Source: Streptococcus sp. M334
Lineage (GTDB): Bacteria > Bacillota > Bacilli > Lactobacillales > Streptococcaceae
Direction of reading: 5' to 3'
Length of the DNA stretch: 64,000 nucleotides
Assembly: GCF_000187745.1 (NCBI RefSeq)
Contig: NZ_GL732489.1
Span: 120,046 to 184,045 of the forward strand
How positions within the stretch are numbered: position 1 is the stretch's first letter; each line of letters starts with the position of its first letter. The notes below the pieces were generated by a model. It did not search any database. It worked only from the letters and a program-made list of their open reading frames with translations, and was not told the DNA's origin. This document shows, in pieces, positions 1 through 7,966 of this stretch. Made by a program: the position numbers and the translations under genes.

Positions 1-1
1 G

Positions 2-115
2 AATACGGAAAACTATTTTAAAGAACAGAACGAGTATGCTGAAGAGGATTTGATATTTACTCTATCAGATGAAGAGTTTGATCAAGTGAAGCAGAGTATA
101 GAAAACATCCTCTAA
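2..115 (+). CDS. C-terminal end of an upstream hypothetical protein (partial)
   Basis: An open frame enters from the left edge and ends at TAA 113-115. It gives a 37-residue acidic, hydrophilic tail ending in KQSIENIL. Its place directly before dnaJ fits the small hypothetical gene that I recall between dnaK and dnaJ in pneumococci. Too little is present to name it. Confidence 0.5.
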   Translation, partial: NTENYFKEQNEYAEEDLIFTLSDEEFDQVKQSIENIL

Positions 116-132
116 AGATTTACATGAAAATT

Positions 133-284
133 ATAGAAAGGAACAAATGTGTTCAGGGAATTGAACACGGGTTCCAAAGTTTCTGACTCAATATAAAAGA
201 AAGGAATTGAACCCGGCCTAAATGGAGGTTTGATTCAAAATATCAATAGAAAGGAACAAATGTGTTCAGGGAATTGAACACGGG
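133..284 (+). repeat. Two perfect 39-bp direct repeats upstream of dnaJ
   Basis: Bases 133-171 and 246-284 are identical, running from ATAGAAAGGAAC to TTGAACACGGG and offset by 113 bp. Between them, near 200-216, is a degenerate partial copy (GGAATTGAACCCGG). The sequence is intergenic and contains no recognisable gene. Its function is unknown; it may be a local duplication of the upstream gene's 3' flank. Confidence 0.85.
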
Positions 285-287
285 CTA

Positions 288-369
288 CGGACTGTGCCAA
301 AAAGATAGTTTTTTCTAGGACGCAAGCGTCCGTCGTCAAAACCCCTATTTTGGCTGTGTCCGTTTGACG
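288..369 (+). promoter_or_regulatory. Hairpin-rich leader immediately upstream of dnaJ
   Basis: A perfect 6-bp stem with a 2-nt loop (GGACGC AA GCGTCC) occupies 318-331. An imperfect longer pairing joins 288-302 with 348-362, and CGTCAAA at 334-340 can pair with TTTGACG at 363-369. The dnaJ start codon follows 18 bp later without a clear Shine-Dalgarno sequence, so the leader may affect translation. There is no CIRCE element here. Confidence 0.45.
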
Positions 370-387
370 CCCTTTGTATCTTGAATT

Positions 388-1527
388 ATGAACAATACTG
401 AATTTTATGATCGTCTGGGGGTGTCCAAAAACGCTTCGGCAGACGAGATCAAAAAGGCTTATCGTAAGCTTTCGAAAAAATACCACCCAGATATCAACAA
501 AGAGCCTGGTGCTGAGGAAAAGTACAAGGAAGTTCAGGAAGCCTATGAGACTTTGAGTGACGACCAAAAACGTGCAGCCTATGACCAATATGGTGCTGCA
601 GGCGCCAATGGTGGATTTGGAGGCTTCGGTGGTGGAGCTGGCGGTTTCAACGGGGCAGGTGGCTTTGGTGGTTTTGAGGATATTTTCTCAAGTTTCTTCG
701 GTGGAGGCGGTGCTTCACGCAATCCAAATGCTCCTCGTCAAGGGGATGATCTCCAGTATCGTGTGAACTTGACCTTTGAAGAAGCTATTTTTGGAGCTGA
801 AAAAGAAGTTAAATACAACCGTGAAGCTAGCTGTCGTACATGTAATGGCTCTGGTGCTAAGCCAGGAACAAGCCCAGTCACTTGTGGACGCTGTCATGGT
901 GCTGGTGTCATTAACGTCGATACACAGACTCCGCTTGGTATGATGCGTCGCCAAGTAACCTGTGATGTCTGTCATGGTCGCGGAAAAGAAATCAAATATC
1001 CATGTACAACCTGTCACGGAACAGGTCATGAAAAACAAGCCCATAGCGTACATGTCAAAATTCCTGCTGGTGTGGAAACGGGTCAACAAATTCGCCTAGC
1101 TGGTCAAGGTGAAGCTGGATTTAACGGTGGACCTTATGGTGACTTGTATGTGGTGGTTTCCGTGGAAGCCAGCGATAAGTTTGAACGTGAAGGGACTACT
1201 ATCTTCTACAATCTCAACCTCAACTTTGTTCAAGCAGCTCTTGGTGATACAGTAGATATTCCAACTGTTCACGGTGATGTTGAATTGGTTATCCCAGAGG
1301 GAACTCAGACTGGTAAGAAATTCCGCCTACGTGGCAAGGGAGCTCCAAGCCTTCGTGGCGGTGCAGTTGGTGACCAATACGTTACCGTTAATGTCGTGAC
1401 TCCGACAGGCTTGAACGACCGCCAAAAAGCAGCTTTGAAAGAATTTGCAGCTGCTGGTGACTTGAAAGTAAATCCAAAGAAAAAAGGCTTCTTTGACCAT
1501 ATTAAAGATGCCTTTGAAGGAGAATAA
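388..1527 (+). CDS. dnaJ: Molecular chaperone DnaJ (Hsp40)
   Basis: This is the cytosolic co-chaperone that delivers unfolded clients to DnaK and stimulates its ATPase. The 379-residue protein has a J domain (residues 1-70, HPD at 33-35), a Gly/Phe-rich linker (about 76-115), four CxxCxGxG zinc-binding repeats (about 149-215) and a C-terminal substrate-binding domain. Length is normal. The ATG at 388 begins exactly at the J-domain consensus, but no strong ribosome binding site is visible before it. In streptococci the gene belongs to the hrcA-grpE-dnaK-dnaJ heat-shock group, so the upstream edge is probably dnaK. Confidence 0.97.
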   Translation: MNNTEFYDRLGVSKNASADEIKKAYRKLSKKYHPDINKEPGAEEKYKEVQEAYETLSDDQKRAAYDQYGAAGANGGFGGFGGGAGGFNGAGGFGGFEDIFSSFFGGGGASRNPNAPRQGDDLQYRVNLTFEEAIFGAEKEVKYNREASCRTCNGSGAKPGTSPVTCGRCHGAGVINVDTQTPLGMMRRQVTCDVCHGRGKEIKYPCTTCHGTGHEKQAHSVHVKIPAGVETGQQIRLAGQGEAGFNGGPYGDLYVVVSVEASDKFEREGTTIFYNLNLNFVQAALGDTVDIPTVHGDVELVIPEGTQTGKKFRLRGKGAPSLRGGAVGDQYVTVNVVTPTGLNDRQKAALKEFAAAGDLKVNPKKKGFFDHIKDAFEGE

Positions 1528-1531
1528 AAGT

Positions 1532-1555
1532 AAAAAGAGCCGTTGGGCTCTTTTT
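1532..1555 (+). terminator. Rho-independent terminator after dnaJ
   Basis: AAAAAGAGCC pairs with GGGCTCTTTTT across a 3-nt loop, a few bases after the dnaJ stop, and ends in a T run. Confidence 0.85.
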
Positions 1556-1570
1556 GTTTATAGATTTTTT

Positions 1571-1707
1571 AAGACTTTCCTTAAGTAATGACGGACGGTA
1601 GCGACCTTCTTCGAAGTTCCATACCTAAACTTTGAGCCTAGATCTCAAAGTTTCCGGACACCTGAAATCAAGCTGTTTCAGGTGTTTTCATTACGGCGGA
1701 AAGTCTT
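1571..1707 (+). ncRNA. Structured RNA element (copy 1 of a covarying pair)
   Basis: A long outer stem, AAGACTTTCC (1571-1580) with GGAAAGTCTT (1698-1707), is followed by an inner stem GTAATGA/TCATTAC. These enclose three hairpins. One is a small CTTC/GAAG hairpin. The second is AACTTTGAG/CTCAAAGTT with a CCTAGAT loop. The third is ACACCTGAAA/TTTCAGGTGT. The element at 26848-26981 has the same architecture with compensatory changes in the stems and shared loop bases (GGACG, GAGCCTAG). I cannot assign a known RNA family. It has no coding potential. Confidence 0.6.
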
Positions 1708-1784
1708 CGATTTAGTTATGAAACGGTGAATGAGTTGCCTAAATTATGATGTATTGTTGATGTAATATAGCTTGTTTATGTTTT

Positions 1785-1808
1785 AAAAAGAGCCACTCGG
1801 CTCTTTTT
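1785..1808 (-). terminator. Bidirectional terminator before the 1807-2094 gene's stop
   Basis: AAAAAGAGCC (1785-1794) pairs with GGCTCTTTTT (1799-1808). It lies at the stop of the minus-strand gene and can also stop rightward transcription from dnaJ. Confidence 0.7.
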
Positions 1809-2094
1809 ACTTATCTTCAGTTTCCTGCAGTTCTTTTATCACAGCTAGTCTAGTTTGGATATCTTTTTCCAAGACCTTAAACTTGTAAGTCAGGTCTTCT
1901 TGGTATTCCTTGATGAGTTCTTTTTGCTGGTCAATGATTTGTAGGCTGTTTTGGATAATATCTACATCATCCTTGATAGCTTGAACGCGGTCAGTGGTAT
2001 TCAAGACTTCATCTGTGATGGTTTGGCGATTTTTTGTGACCAGATAACTTCCGGCTGCAGCTCCTGCAAATAGCAGTAGATTGGATAATTTCAT
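1807..2094 (-). CDS. Small membrane-anchored coiled-coil protein
   Basis: A 95-residue protein with an N-terminal hydrophobic, Gly/Ala-rich segment (about residues 3-19) followed by a charged heptad-like helix rich in D, Q, K and E. The layout resembles YtxH-type small envelope proteins, but I do not recognise a defined domain. It lies 9 bp downstream of the HIT gene on the same strand and is probably co-transcribed with it. Function unknown. Confidence 0.8.
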   Translation of the reverse strand: MKLSNLLLFAGAAAGSYLVTKNRQTITDEVLNTTDRVQAIKDDVDIIQNSLQIIDQQKELIKEYQEDLTYKFKVLEKDIQTRLAVIKELQETEDK

Positions 2095-2103
2095 GGCAAC
2101 TCC

Positions 2104-2514
2104 TTAGGCGTTTTTGATGGTTTCAGCGACTTGAGCAAGTTTGTCAAAGTCTGGTTCGTGGGCGATAAAATCAATCTTGAGGTCATCGTCCGCACTGTAG
2201 CGAGGTACGAGGTGAACGTGGGTATGAAAGACGGTTTGCCCTGCGATTTCTTCACAGTTAGCAATGATATTCATACCAGCAGCCTTGGTAGCTTTCATGA
2301 CTTTTTGAGCTACTTTTGGTACTTGGGCAAAGAGTTGGCTAGCGCTAGTAGCGTCCATCTCCAAAAGATTGCGATAGTGTTCCTTTGGCACGACTAAGGT
2401 GTGTCCTGGTGTCACTTGAGAGATATCAAGAAAGGCAAGAACCTGCTCATCTTCATATACTTTTGAAGCAGGAATTTCCCCTGCAATGATTTTACAAAAA
2501 ATGCAATCTGACAT
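2104..2514 (-). CDS. HIT-family nucleotide hydrolase/transferase
   Basis: A 136-residue cytosolic HIT protein. The catalytic histidine triad HTHVH is at residues 97-101 and the N-terminal CxxC (CIFC) zinc-type motif is present. Family members hydrolyse adenosine 5'-phosphoramidate or dinucleoside polyphosphates; the in vivo substrate is unknown. It is divergent from the adjacent ABC transporter pair, as in Bacillus, where hit and ecsAB are neighbours. Confidence 0.93.
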   Translation of the reverse strand: MSDCIFCKIIAGEIPASKVYEDEQVLAFLDISQVTPGHTLVVPKEHYRNLLEMDATSASQLFAQVPKVAQKVMKATKAAGMNIIANCEEIAGQTVFHTHVHLVPRYSADDDLKIDFIAHEPDFDKLAQVAETIKNA

Positions 2515-2581
2515 AAAATCTACCTCTACTGTATTGAATTTTGATATAATATAGCTACATTATACCAGATTTGGAGAAAAT

Positions 2582-3313
2582 ATGTTAGAAATTAAAAACC
2601 TGACAGGTGGCTATGTTCATGTCCCTGTCTTGAAAGATGTGTCCTTTACTGTTGAAAGTGGGCAGTTAGTTGGTTTGATTGGTCTCAATGGCGCTGGGAA
2701 ATCAACGACAATTAATGAAATTATCGGTCTGTTGACACCTTATAGCGGTTCTATCAATATCAATGGTCTGACCCTGCAAGAAGATGCAACGAGCTACCGC
2801 AAGCAGATTGGCTACATTCCTGAGACGCCTAGCCTGTATGAGGAATTGACCCTTAGAGAGCATATCGAAACGGTTGCTATGGCTTATGGTATTGAGCAGA
2901 AAGTGGCTTTTGAGAGAGTGGAGCCTTTGTTAAAAATGTTCCGTCTGGATCAGAAATTAGATTGGTTCCCTGTTCATTTTTCAAAAGGGATGAAGCAGAA
3001 GGTCATGATTATCTGTGCTTTTGTGGTGGATCCGAGTCTTTTCATCGTGGATGAGCCTTTCCTTGGGCTCGATCCGCTGGCTATTGCAGACTTGATTCAG
3101 CTTTTGGAAGTGGAAAAGCAAAAGGGCAAGTCCATTCTCATGAGTACCCACGTGCTGGATTCAGCGGAGAAGATGTGTGATGCCTTTATCATTCTTCACA
3201 AGGGAGAGGTGCGTGCCAAGGGGAATCTCCTGCAACTGCGCGAAGCCTTTGATATGCCTGAGGCTAGTTTGAATGATATTTACTTGGCTCTGACCAAAGA
3301 GGAGGAGCTATGA
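2582..3313 (+). CDS. ecsA: ABC transporter ATP-binding protein, EcsA-type
   Basis: A 243-residue ATPase subunit. Walker A is GLNGAGKST at residues 34-42, the signature-like segment FSKGMKQK is near 137, Walker B is LFIVDEP near 152, and the H-loop STHVLD follows. It partners the membrane protein whose ATG overlaps this stop codon. In Bacillus, EcsAB affects protein secretion and peptide handling. A TATAAT hexamer at 2545-2550 lies in the divergent gap before the gene. Position next to the blp locus could matter for peptide export, but that is inference. Confidence 0.93.
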   Translation: MLEIKNLTGGYVHVPVLKDVSFTVESGQLVGLIGLNGAGKSTTINEIIGLLTPYSGSININGLTLQEDATSYRKQIGYIPETPSLYEELTLREHIETVAMAYGIEQKVAFERVEPLLKMFRLDQKLDWFPVHFSKGMKQKVMIICAFVVDPSLFIVDEPFLGLDPLAIADLIQLLEVEKQKGKSILMSTHVLDSAEKMCDAFIILHKGEVRAKGNLLQLREAFDMPEASLNDIYLALTKEEEL

Positions 3314-4359
3314 AAGACTTGTTTTTAAAGAGAAAGCAGGCTTTTCGTAAGGAGTGTCTTGGTTATCTGCGCTATGTTCTCAATGACCACTTTGTCTTGT
3401 TCCTGCTTGTTCTGCTGGGATTTCTAGCCTACCAGTACAGTCAACTCTTACAACATTTTCCTGAAAATCATTGGCCTATCCTTTTGTTTGTAGGAATTAC
3501 CTCTGTTTTACTGTTGCTTTGGGGTGGAATTGCCACCTATATGGAGGCTCCAGACAAGCTCTTTCTCTTGGTTGGGGAAGAGGAAATCAAGCTCCATCTA
3601 AAACGTCAAACTGGCATTTCCCTAGTCTTTTGGTTCTTTGTCCAGACCCTTTTCTTGCTGTTATTTGCGCCTTTATTTTTAGCAATGGATTATGGTTTGC
3701 CTGTTTTTCTGGTCTATGTGCTTTTGTTTGGGTTAGGTAAATATTTCCTCTTTCGTCAAAAGGCCAGCAAGTTTTTTACGGAAACTGGACTGGACTGGGA
3801 CTATGTCATTTCCCAAGAAAGCAAGCGCAAGCAAGTCTTACTTCGTTTCTTTGCCCTCTTTACGCAGGTCAAGGGAATTTCAAACAGCGTCAAGCGTCGT
3901 GCCTATCTGGATTTTATCCTAAAGGTTGTTCAGAAGGTGCCTGGAAAGATTTGGCAAAATCTCTATCTGCGTTCTTATCTGCGAAATGGAGATCTCTTTG
4001 CCCTCAGTCTCCGTCTGCTCTTACTTTCCTTGCTGGCTCAGGTCTTTATCGAGCAAGCTTGGATTGCGACAGCGGTGGTAGTCTTGTTTAACTATCTCTT
4101 GCTCTTCCAGTTGCTGGCTCTCTATCACGCCTTTGACTACCAGTATTTGACTCAACTTTTTCCACTAGACAAGGGGCAAAAGGAAAAAGGCTTGCAGGCG
4201 GTAGTCCGAGGATTGACCAGTTTTGTTTTACTTGTGGAATTAGTTGTCGGGTTGATTACCTTCCAAGAAAAACTAGCCCTTCTAGCCTTACTGGGAGCTG
4301 GTTTGGTTTTACTAGTTTTGTACTTACCTTATCAGGTAAAACGTCAGATGCAGGACTAA
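3310..4359 (+). CDS. ecsB: ABC transporter membrane protein, EcsB-type
   Basis: A 349-residue polytopic membrane protein with hydrophobic segments around residues 25-45, 58-78, 105-150, 235-280 and 300-345. It matches the EcsB family in length and layout. Its ATG overlaps the ecsA stop (ATGA-type overlap), indicating translational coupling. It ends shortly before a hairpin shared with the converging blpT gene. Confidence 0.9.
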   Translation: MKDLFLKRKQAFRKECLGYLRYVLNDHFVLFLLVLLGFLAYQYSQLLQHFPENHWPILLFVGITSVLLLLWGGIATYMEAPDKLFLLVGEEEIKLHLKRQTGISLVFWFFVQTLFLLLFAPLFLAMDYGLPVFLVYVLLFGLGKYFLFRQKASKFFTETGLDWDYVISQESKRKQVLLRFFALFTQVKGISNSVKRRAYLDFILKVVQKVPGKIWQNLYLRSYLRNGDLFALSLRLLLLSLLAQVFIEQAWIATAVVVLFNYLLLFQLLALYHAFDYQYLTQLFPLDKGQKEKGLQAVVRGLTSFVLLVELVVGLITFQEKLALLALLGAGLVLLVLYLPYQVKRQMQD

Positions 4360-4379
4360 TATTGCTTATATGATATTAA

Positions 4380-4415
4380 AAAAGAAGTTGAGTTCAGTTT
4401 ATCTCAACTTCTTTT
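4380..4415. terminator. Bidirectional terminator between ecsB and blpT
   Basis: A perfect 13-bp stem joins 4380-4392 and 4403-4415 (AAAAGAAGTTGAG with CTCAACTTCTTTT), with A and T runs on both sides. It can serve both converging transcripts. Confidence 0.85.
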
Positions 4416-4420
4416 ATTTT

Positions 4421-4744
4421 CTACAAGAGAATGGTTGGTCCGTAGAGACTCAACTTGGTCTTGACTTGGTCAAAGTGGAAGCGGTCATAGGCACGCCAAG
4501 CGGCGCGAGTAGGAGCATCTGGATTGAGAGCGCTGAGTCCCATGAGAAGACTGGAAGTCTGGTAGAATTTTTCCAGTTCAATCAAGACTCGATTATCCAC
4601 TGTTTCAGCTTTGGCTAGAAAACCAAGAATAGAGTTTAATTGCTCCTGAAAGCGGACGTCGTCAGCGGTTGCCTGTTTGCATGCTTGGTAAGCTTTGTTT
4701 AACTCAGTTATCAGTGCCTGAGCAGTTTTAATTGGGTCTGTCAT
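4421..4744 (-). CDS. blpT: BlpT, helical bacteriocin-locus protein (probable immunity type)
   Basis: A 107-residue, Cys-free, mostly helical cytosolic protein that I recognise as the pneumococcal BlpT type. Its size and helical make-up resemble class II bacteriocin immunity four-helix proteins. It has a strong site (AGGAGGTCACGTAAATG on the minus strand) and lies 28 bp downstream of a double-glycine bacteriocin gene on the same strand. It therefore probably gives self-protection against that peptide; this role is inferred from context. Confidence 0.75.
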   Translation of the reverse strand: MTDPIKTAQALITELNKAYQACKQATADDVRFQEQLNSILGFLAKAETVDNRVLIELEKFYQTSSLLMGLSALNPDAPTRAAWRAYDRFHFDQVKTKLSLYGPTILL

Positions 4745-4772
4745 TTACGTGACCTCCTATATAATTTATATT

Positions 4773-5024
4773 TTAAGGTAAGGGATTGTGTAAGTCTCCT
4801 AGTGAGGCACCTATATTATTAGCAACATTGCCAACTATGTTGCCCCAATCAATGATACATTTACCATTATCAAGATTAGCTTTATTATATGAATATCCAT
4901 TTCTACATAGTACATTATCGCTAATCATATGAAACGGAGAATACCATCCATATGGAATACTACCGCCATTTATATGAGAAAGTTCGATTGATGTTAATTG
5001 TTTTGTTTTATTTGACTTGGCCAT
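4773..5024 (-). CDS. Double-glycine-leader bacteriocin precursor
   Basis: An 83-residue precursor. The leader ends SIELSHINGG at residue 21. The predicted 62-residue mature peptide starts SIPYGWYS, is rich in Asn, Gly and Tyr, and has exactly two Cys. A BlpR box and -10 lie upstream on the same strand (5169-5235). It would be cleaved and exported by BlpA. The mature part lacks the pediocin YGNGV motif and does not resemble the other blp peptides, which share the MDTKMM-type leader. I do not recognise the peptide. Confidence 0.75.
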   Translation of the reverse strand: MAKSNKTKQLTSIELSHINGGSIPYGWYSPFHMISDNVLCRNGYSYNKANLDNGKCIIDWGNIVGNVANNIGASLGDLHNPLP

Positions 5025-5168
5025 AATTTTCTCCTTGTTATATTTACGTCAATTGCAATAGAGTATATTTATAGGGTGTTAATCATGGTGGATGTGAATA
5101 AATTATATGTACCCCTCCTTTTTTGATGATTTTTAAAGTTGTTGCAAACATAGTCTTTCTATAATCAT

Positions 5169-5235
5169 AGTCTATCACTTTTAACTCTTTTTTTTTATTC
5201 AAATCTTTAATTGTCATTGAAATTTCCTGAATGGT
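5169..5235 (-). promoter_or_regulatory. BlpR box and -10 for the 4773-5024 bacteriocin and blpT
   Basis: On the minus strand two half-repeats, ACCATTCAGG and ACAATTAAAGATTT, lie in 5201-5235. A TAGACT -10 (5169-5174) follows exactly 26 bp after the second repeat. That spacing is the same at the other blp promoters in the window. Confidence 0.7.
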
Positions 5236-5367
5236 ACTGTTAAGATTTTATGATAAAATAATGGTAAGCTCATCATAATGTTGTAGAAAAATAGTCCTTT
5301 TAGGAGTTTTCAAAGACTGTTTAGGATTTGGTGGGCTTGTGCTAGAACTTTTCTGTTATTCTTTTCT

Positions 5368-5475
5368 TATACTCAATGAAAATCAAAGAGCAAACTAGGA
5401 AGCTAGCCGCAGGCTGTACTTGAGTACGGCAAGGTGAAGCTGACGTGGTTTGAATTTGATTTTCGAAGAGTATTA
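5368..5475 (+). repeat. BOX element (boxA-boxC), just upstream of blpS
   Basis: It begins TATACTCAATGAAAATC and ends CGAAGAGTATTA, with the conserved TACGGCAAGG core. It has boxA and boxC but no boxB. It lies between the divergent bacteriocin promoter and blpS, and its last bases abut the blpS ribosome binding site. The 464-bp gap 5025-5488 holds the minus-strand BlpR promoter, this BOX and otherwise nothing recognisable. Confidence 0.9.
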
Positions 5476-5488
5476 GGAGGAGAATCCA

Positions 5489-5827
5489 ATGAAACATATG
5501 ATTATTCAGACACAGAAAACAGTCTATAAAGTAAACGTCGACGATATCTACTATATCCAAGCACATCCAACTAAAGCCCATACTGTAAAGATTGTTACAG
5601 AAGAGGCTAGTTTTAATATGGTTCAAAATTTAAGTAATCTTGAGAACCAATATGGGGAAAACTTGATGAGGTGTCATCGAAATTGTTTGGTCAATCTTGA
5701 TAAAGTAAAATCGATTGATTTTCAAGAAAGAATCCTTTTTCTTGGAGAAGAAGGTCAATACGCTGTCAAGTATGCCAGACGTCGCTATAGAGAAATTCGT
5801 CAAAAATGGTTGAAAGAAGGAGAGTAA
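5489..5827 (+). CDS. blpS: BlpS, LytTR DNA-binding protein without receiver domain
   Basis: A 112-residue protein made almost wholly of a LytTR DNA-binding domain (HRNCLVNLDKV segment near residue 68). No response-regulator receiver is present. It is the first gene of blpS-blpR-blpH, with an AGGAGG site 8 bp upstream of the ATG. It may modulate BlpR at the same direct-repeat boxes; its role is inferred from domain and position. Confidence 0.9.
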   Translation: MKHMIIQTQKTVYKVNVDDIYYIQAHPTKAHTVKIVTEEASFNMVQNLSNLENQYGENLMRCHRNCLVNLDKVKSIDFQERILFLGEEGQYAVKYARRRYREIRQKWLKEGE

Positions 5828-5831
5828 GAAG

Positions 5832-6569
5832 ATGAGAATATTTATTTTAGAAGATGATTTTTCCCAACAAGCTAGAATTGAAACGACCATTGAGAAACTT
5901 TTGAAAGCACATCATATCATTCCTAGCTCTTTTGAGGTATTTGGTAAGCCAGATCAATTGCTAGCAGAGGTGCATGAGAAGGGTGCGCATCAGCTATTCT
6001 TTTTGGATATTGAGATTCGAAATGAGGAGATGAAGGGTCTGGAAGTGGCTAGAAAGATTCGGGATCGGGATCCTTATGCTCTCATCGTCTTTGTGACGAC
6101 TCACTCAGAGTTTATGCCCCTGTCTTTTCGCTACCAAGTGTCTGCTCTGGACTACATTGATAAGGCCTTGTCGGCAGAGGAGTTTGAATCTCGTATCGAG
6201 ACAGCCCTCCTCTATGCCAATGGTCAAGACAGTAAAAGTCTAGCTGAAGATTGCTTTTATTTTAAATCAAAATTTGCCCAATTCCAGTATCCTTTTAAAG
6301 AGGTTTACTATCTCGAAACGTCCCCAAAATCTCATCATGTTATTCTCTATACCGAGACGGACAGACTGGAATTTACAGCGAGTTTAGAGGAGATTCTCAA
6401 GCAGGAGCCTCGTCTCCTGCAGTGCCATCGCTCTTTTCTTATCAATCCAGCCAATGTGATACATTTGGATAAGAAAGAAAAACTGCTTTTCTTTCCCAAT
6501 GGGAGAAGCTGTCTAATCGCGCGTTATAAGGTCAGGAAAGTGTCTGAAGCTATCAATAACTTGCACTAA
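5832..6569 (+). CDS. blpR: BlpR, response regulator of the bacteriocin locus
   Basis: A 245-residue regulator with an N-terminal receiver (acidic ED at 7-8, phospho-acceptor D59 in FFLDIEI) and a C-terminal LytTR domain (from about residue 140). After phosphorylation by BlpH it binds paired ATTCAAGA-type direct repeats upstream of blp operons. It starts 5 bp after blpS. Seven matching two-repeat boxes occur in this window. Confidence 0.95.
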   Translation: MRIFILEDDFSQQARIETTIEKLLKAHHIIPSSFEVFGKPDQLLAEVHEKGAHQLFFLDIEIRNEEMKGLEVARKIRDRDPYALIVFVTTHSEFMPLSFRYQVSALDYIDKALSAEEFESRIETALLYANGQDSKSLAEDCFYFKSKFAQFQYPFKEVYYLETSPKSHHVILYTETDRLEFTASLEEILKQEPRLLQCHRSFLINPANVIHLDKKEKLLFFPNGRSCLIARYKVRKVSEAINNLH

Positions 6570-6582
6570 GTGAGGTAATGTA

Positions 6583-7923
6583 ATGGAAATAGTTTGGAAG
6601 ATAGTATATACATTTTTGATAGTTGGATTGGAATTGTTTATATTTTTTAAGGTGGATGGAATTGTTCTAACTCTGGAGAGATTTTTTAAAGCTATTCTTT
6701 TTAAGTTACTTTTAGCAGTCGTTTTTGTAACGATTAACTATATAGTAGGAAATACTTACCTATCTTATTTTACGGAACCCTTGTACGGTATAGGCTTGTC
6801 TTTCTTATTGTTAAGAGGGCTTCCTAAAAAACTCCTTTTCTTTTATGGTTTCTTTCCAATGATATTGGTGAATCTCTTTTATAGAGGTATTTCTTATTTT
6901 GTGCTTCCATTTTTGGGACAAGGGCAAGTACATGATGATTACTCTTTGATTTGGTTGTGTATAATAATTTTCAATTTCTTCATTTCTCTAGCCTTTTTGA
7001 AATGGTTAGACTATGATTTCACTAACTTGAGAAGGGAGATTCTAGATAAAGCTTTTCAAAAGTCCCTGACTAAAATTAACTGGATAATGGGGGCTTACTT
7101 TCTTGTCATGGAAAGTCTGTCTTACTTTGAATATGCATACGATATCCAATCAACGACTGTTCGCCATCTCATCCTAGTCTTTTACCTGTTCTTTTTTATG
7201 GGAATTATTAAGAAATTGGATACCTATTTGAAGGACAAACTCCATGAGAGACTGAACCAAGAACAGGCCTTGCGCTACAGAGATATGGAGCGATATAGTC
7301 GGCATATAGAGGAACTTTACAAGGAAGTTCGGAGTTTTCGCCATGACTACACCAATCTTTTGACCAGCTTACGTCTGGGCATTGAAGAGGAGGATATGGA
7401 ACAGATAAAAGAGGTTTACGACTCGGTCTTAAAGGATTCTAGTGAAAAATTGCAGGACAATAAATATGACCTGGGCCGATTGGTGAATATTCGTGATAAA
7501 GCCCTCAAAAGTCTCCTAGCAGGAAAGTTTTTAAAAGCCAGAGATAAGAAGATTATCTTTAATGTCGAAGTTCCTGAGGAGATTCAGGTTGAGGGGATGA
7601 GACTGCTTGATTTTCTAACCATTGTGTCTATCCTTTGTGACAATGCTATTGAAGCCAGTGTAGAGGCTAGTCAACCTCACGTTTCAATCGCTTTTTTAAA
7701 AAATGGAGCACAGGAAACCTTTATCATTGAAAATTCCATCAAAGAAGAGAGTATAGATATTTCTGAGATTTTCTCCTTTGGAGCCAGTTCTAAAGGGGAA
7801 GAGAGGGGAGTTGGTCTCTATACCGTTATGAAGATTGTGGAAAGCTATCCCAATACCAGTCTAAATACCACCTGCCAAAATCAAGTCTTTCGTCAGGTAT
7901 TTACTATAATACATACAGAATGA
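6583..7923 (+). CDS. blpH: BlpH, pheromone-sensing histidine kinase (HPK10 class)
   Basis: A 446-residue membrane kinase: about six or seven N-terminal membrane segments (residues 1-210), a linker coiled coil, H-box FRHDYTN with His254, N-box CDNAIEA near 352 and G-box GVGLYTV near 418. It senses the BlpC peptide and phosphorylates BlpR. It lies 13 bp after blpR and ends at a strong terminator shared with convergent blpC. Confidence 0.95.
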   Translation: MEIVWKIVYTFLIVGLELFIFFKVDGIVLTLERFFKAILFKLLLAVVFVTINYIVGNTYLSYFTEPLYGIGLSFLLLRGLPKKLLFFYGFFPMILVNLFYRGISYFVLPFLGQGQVHDDYSLIWLCIIIFNFFISLAFLKWLDYDFTNLRREILDKAFQKSLTKINWIMGAYFLVMESLSYFEYAYDIQSTTVRHLILVFYLFFFMGIIKKLDTYLKDKLHERLNQEQALRYRDMERYSRHIEELYKEVRSFRHDYTNLLTSLRLGIEEEDMEQIKEVYDSVLKDSSEKLQDNKYDLGRLVNIRDKALKSLLAGKFLKARDKKIIFNVEVPEEIQVEGMRLLDFLTIVSILCDNAIEASVEASQPHVSIAFLKNGAQETFIIENSIKEESIDISEIFSFGASSKGEERGVGLYTVMKIVESYPNTSLNTTCQNQVFRQVFTIIHTE

Positions 7924-7925
7924 TA

Positions 7926-7966
7926 AAAAATAAGACCGAGAGTTCTTGTTACTCGGTCTTATTTTT
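7926..7966. terminator. Bidirectional terminator between blpH and blpC
   Basis: A perfect 15-bp inverted repeat (7926-7940 with 7952-7966, core AAGACCGAG/CTCGGTCTT) has A and T runs on both sides and lies between two convergent genes. Confidence 0.92.

Noticed and set aside
133..284. CRISPR array
   Set aside because: Only two repeats with a long, unequal, partly repeated spacer and no cas genes in the window.
288..369. Treating the dnaJ leader as a third copy of the structured RNA element
   Set aside because: Only the GGACGCAAGC loop is shared; the outer and inner stems and the other two hairpins are not found.
715..1089. Minus-strand ORF inside dnaJ
   Set aside because: Shadow of a highly biased gene; dnaJ on the plus strand explains the sequence fully.
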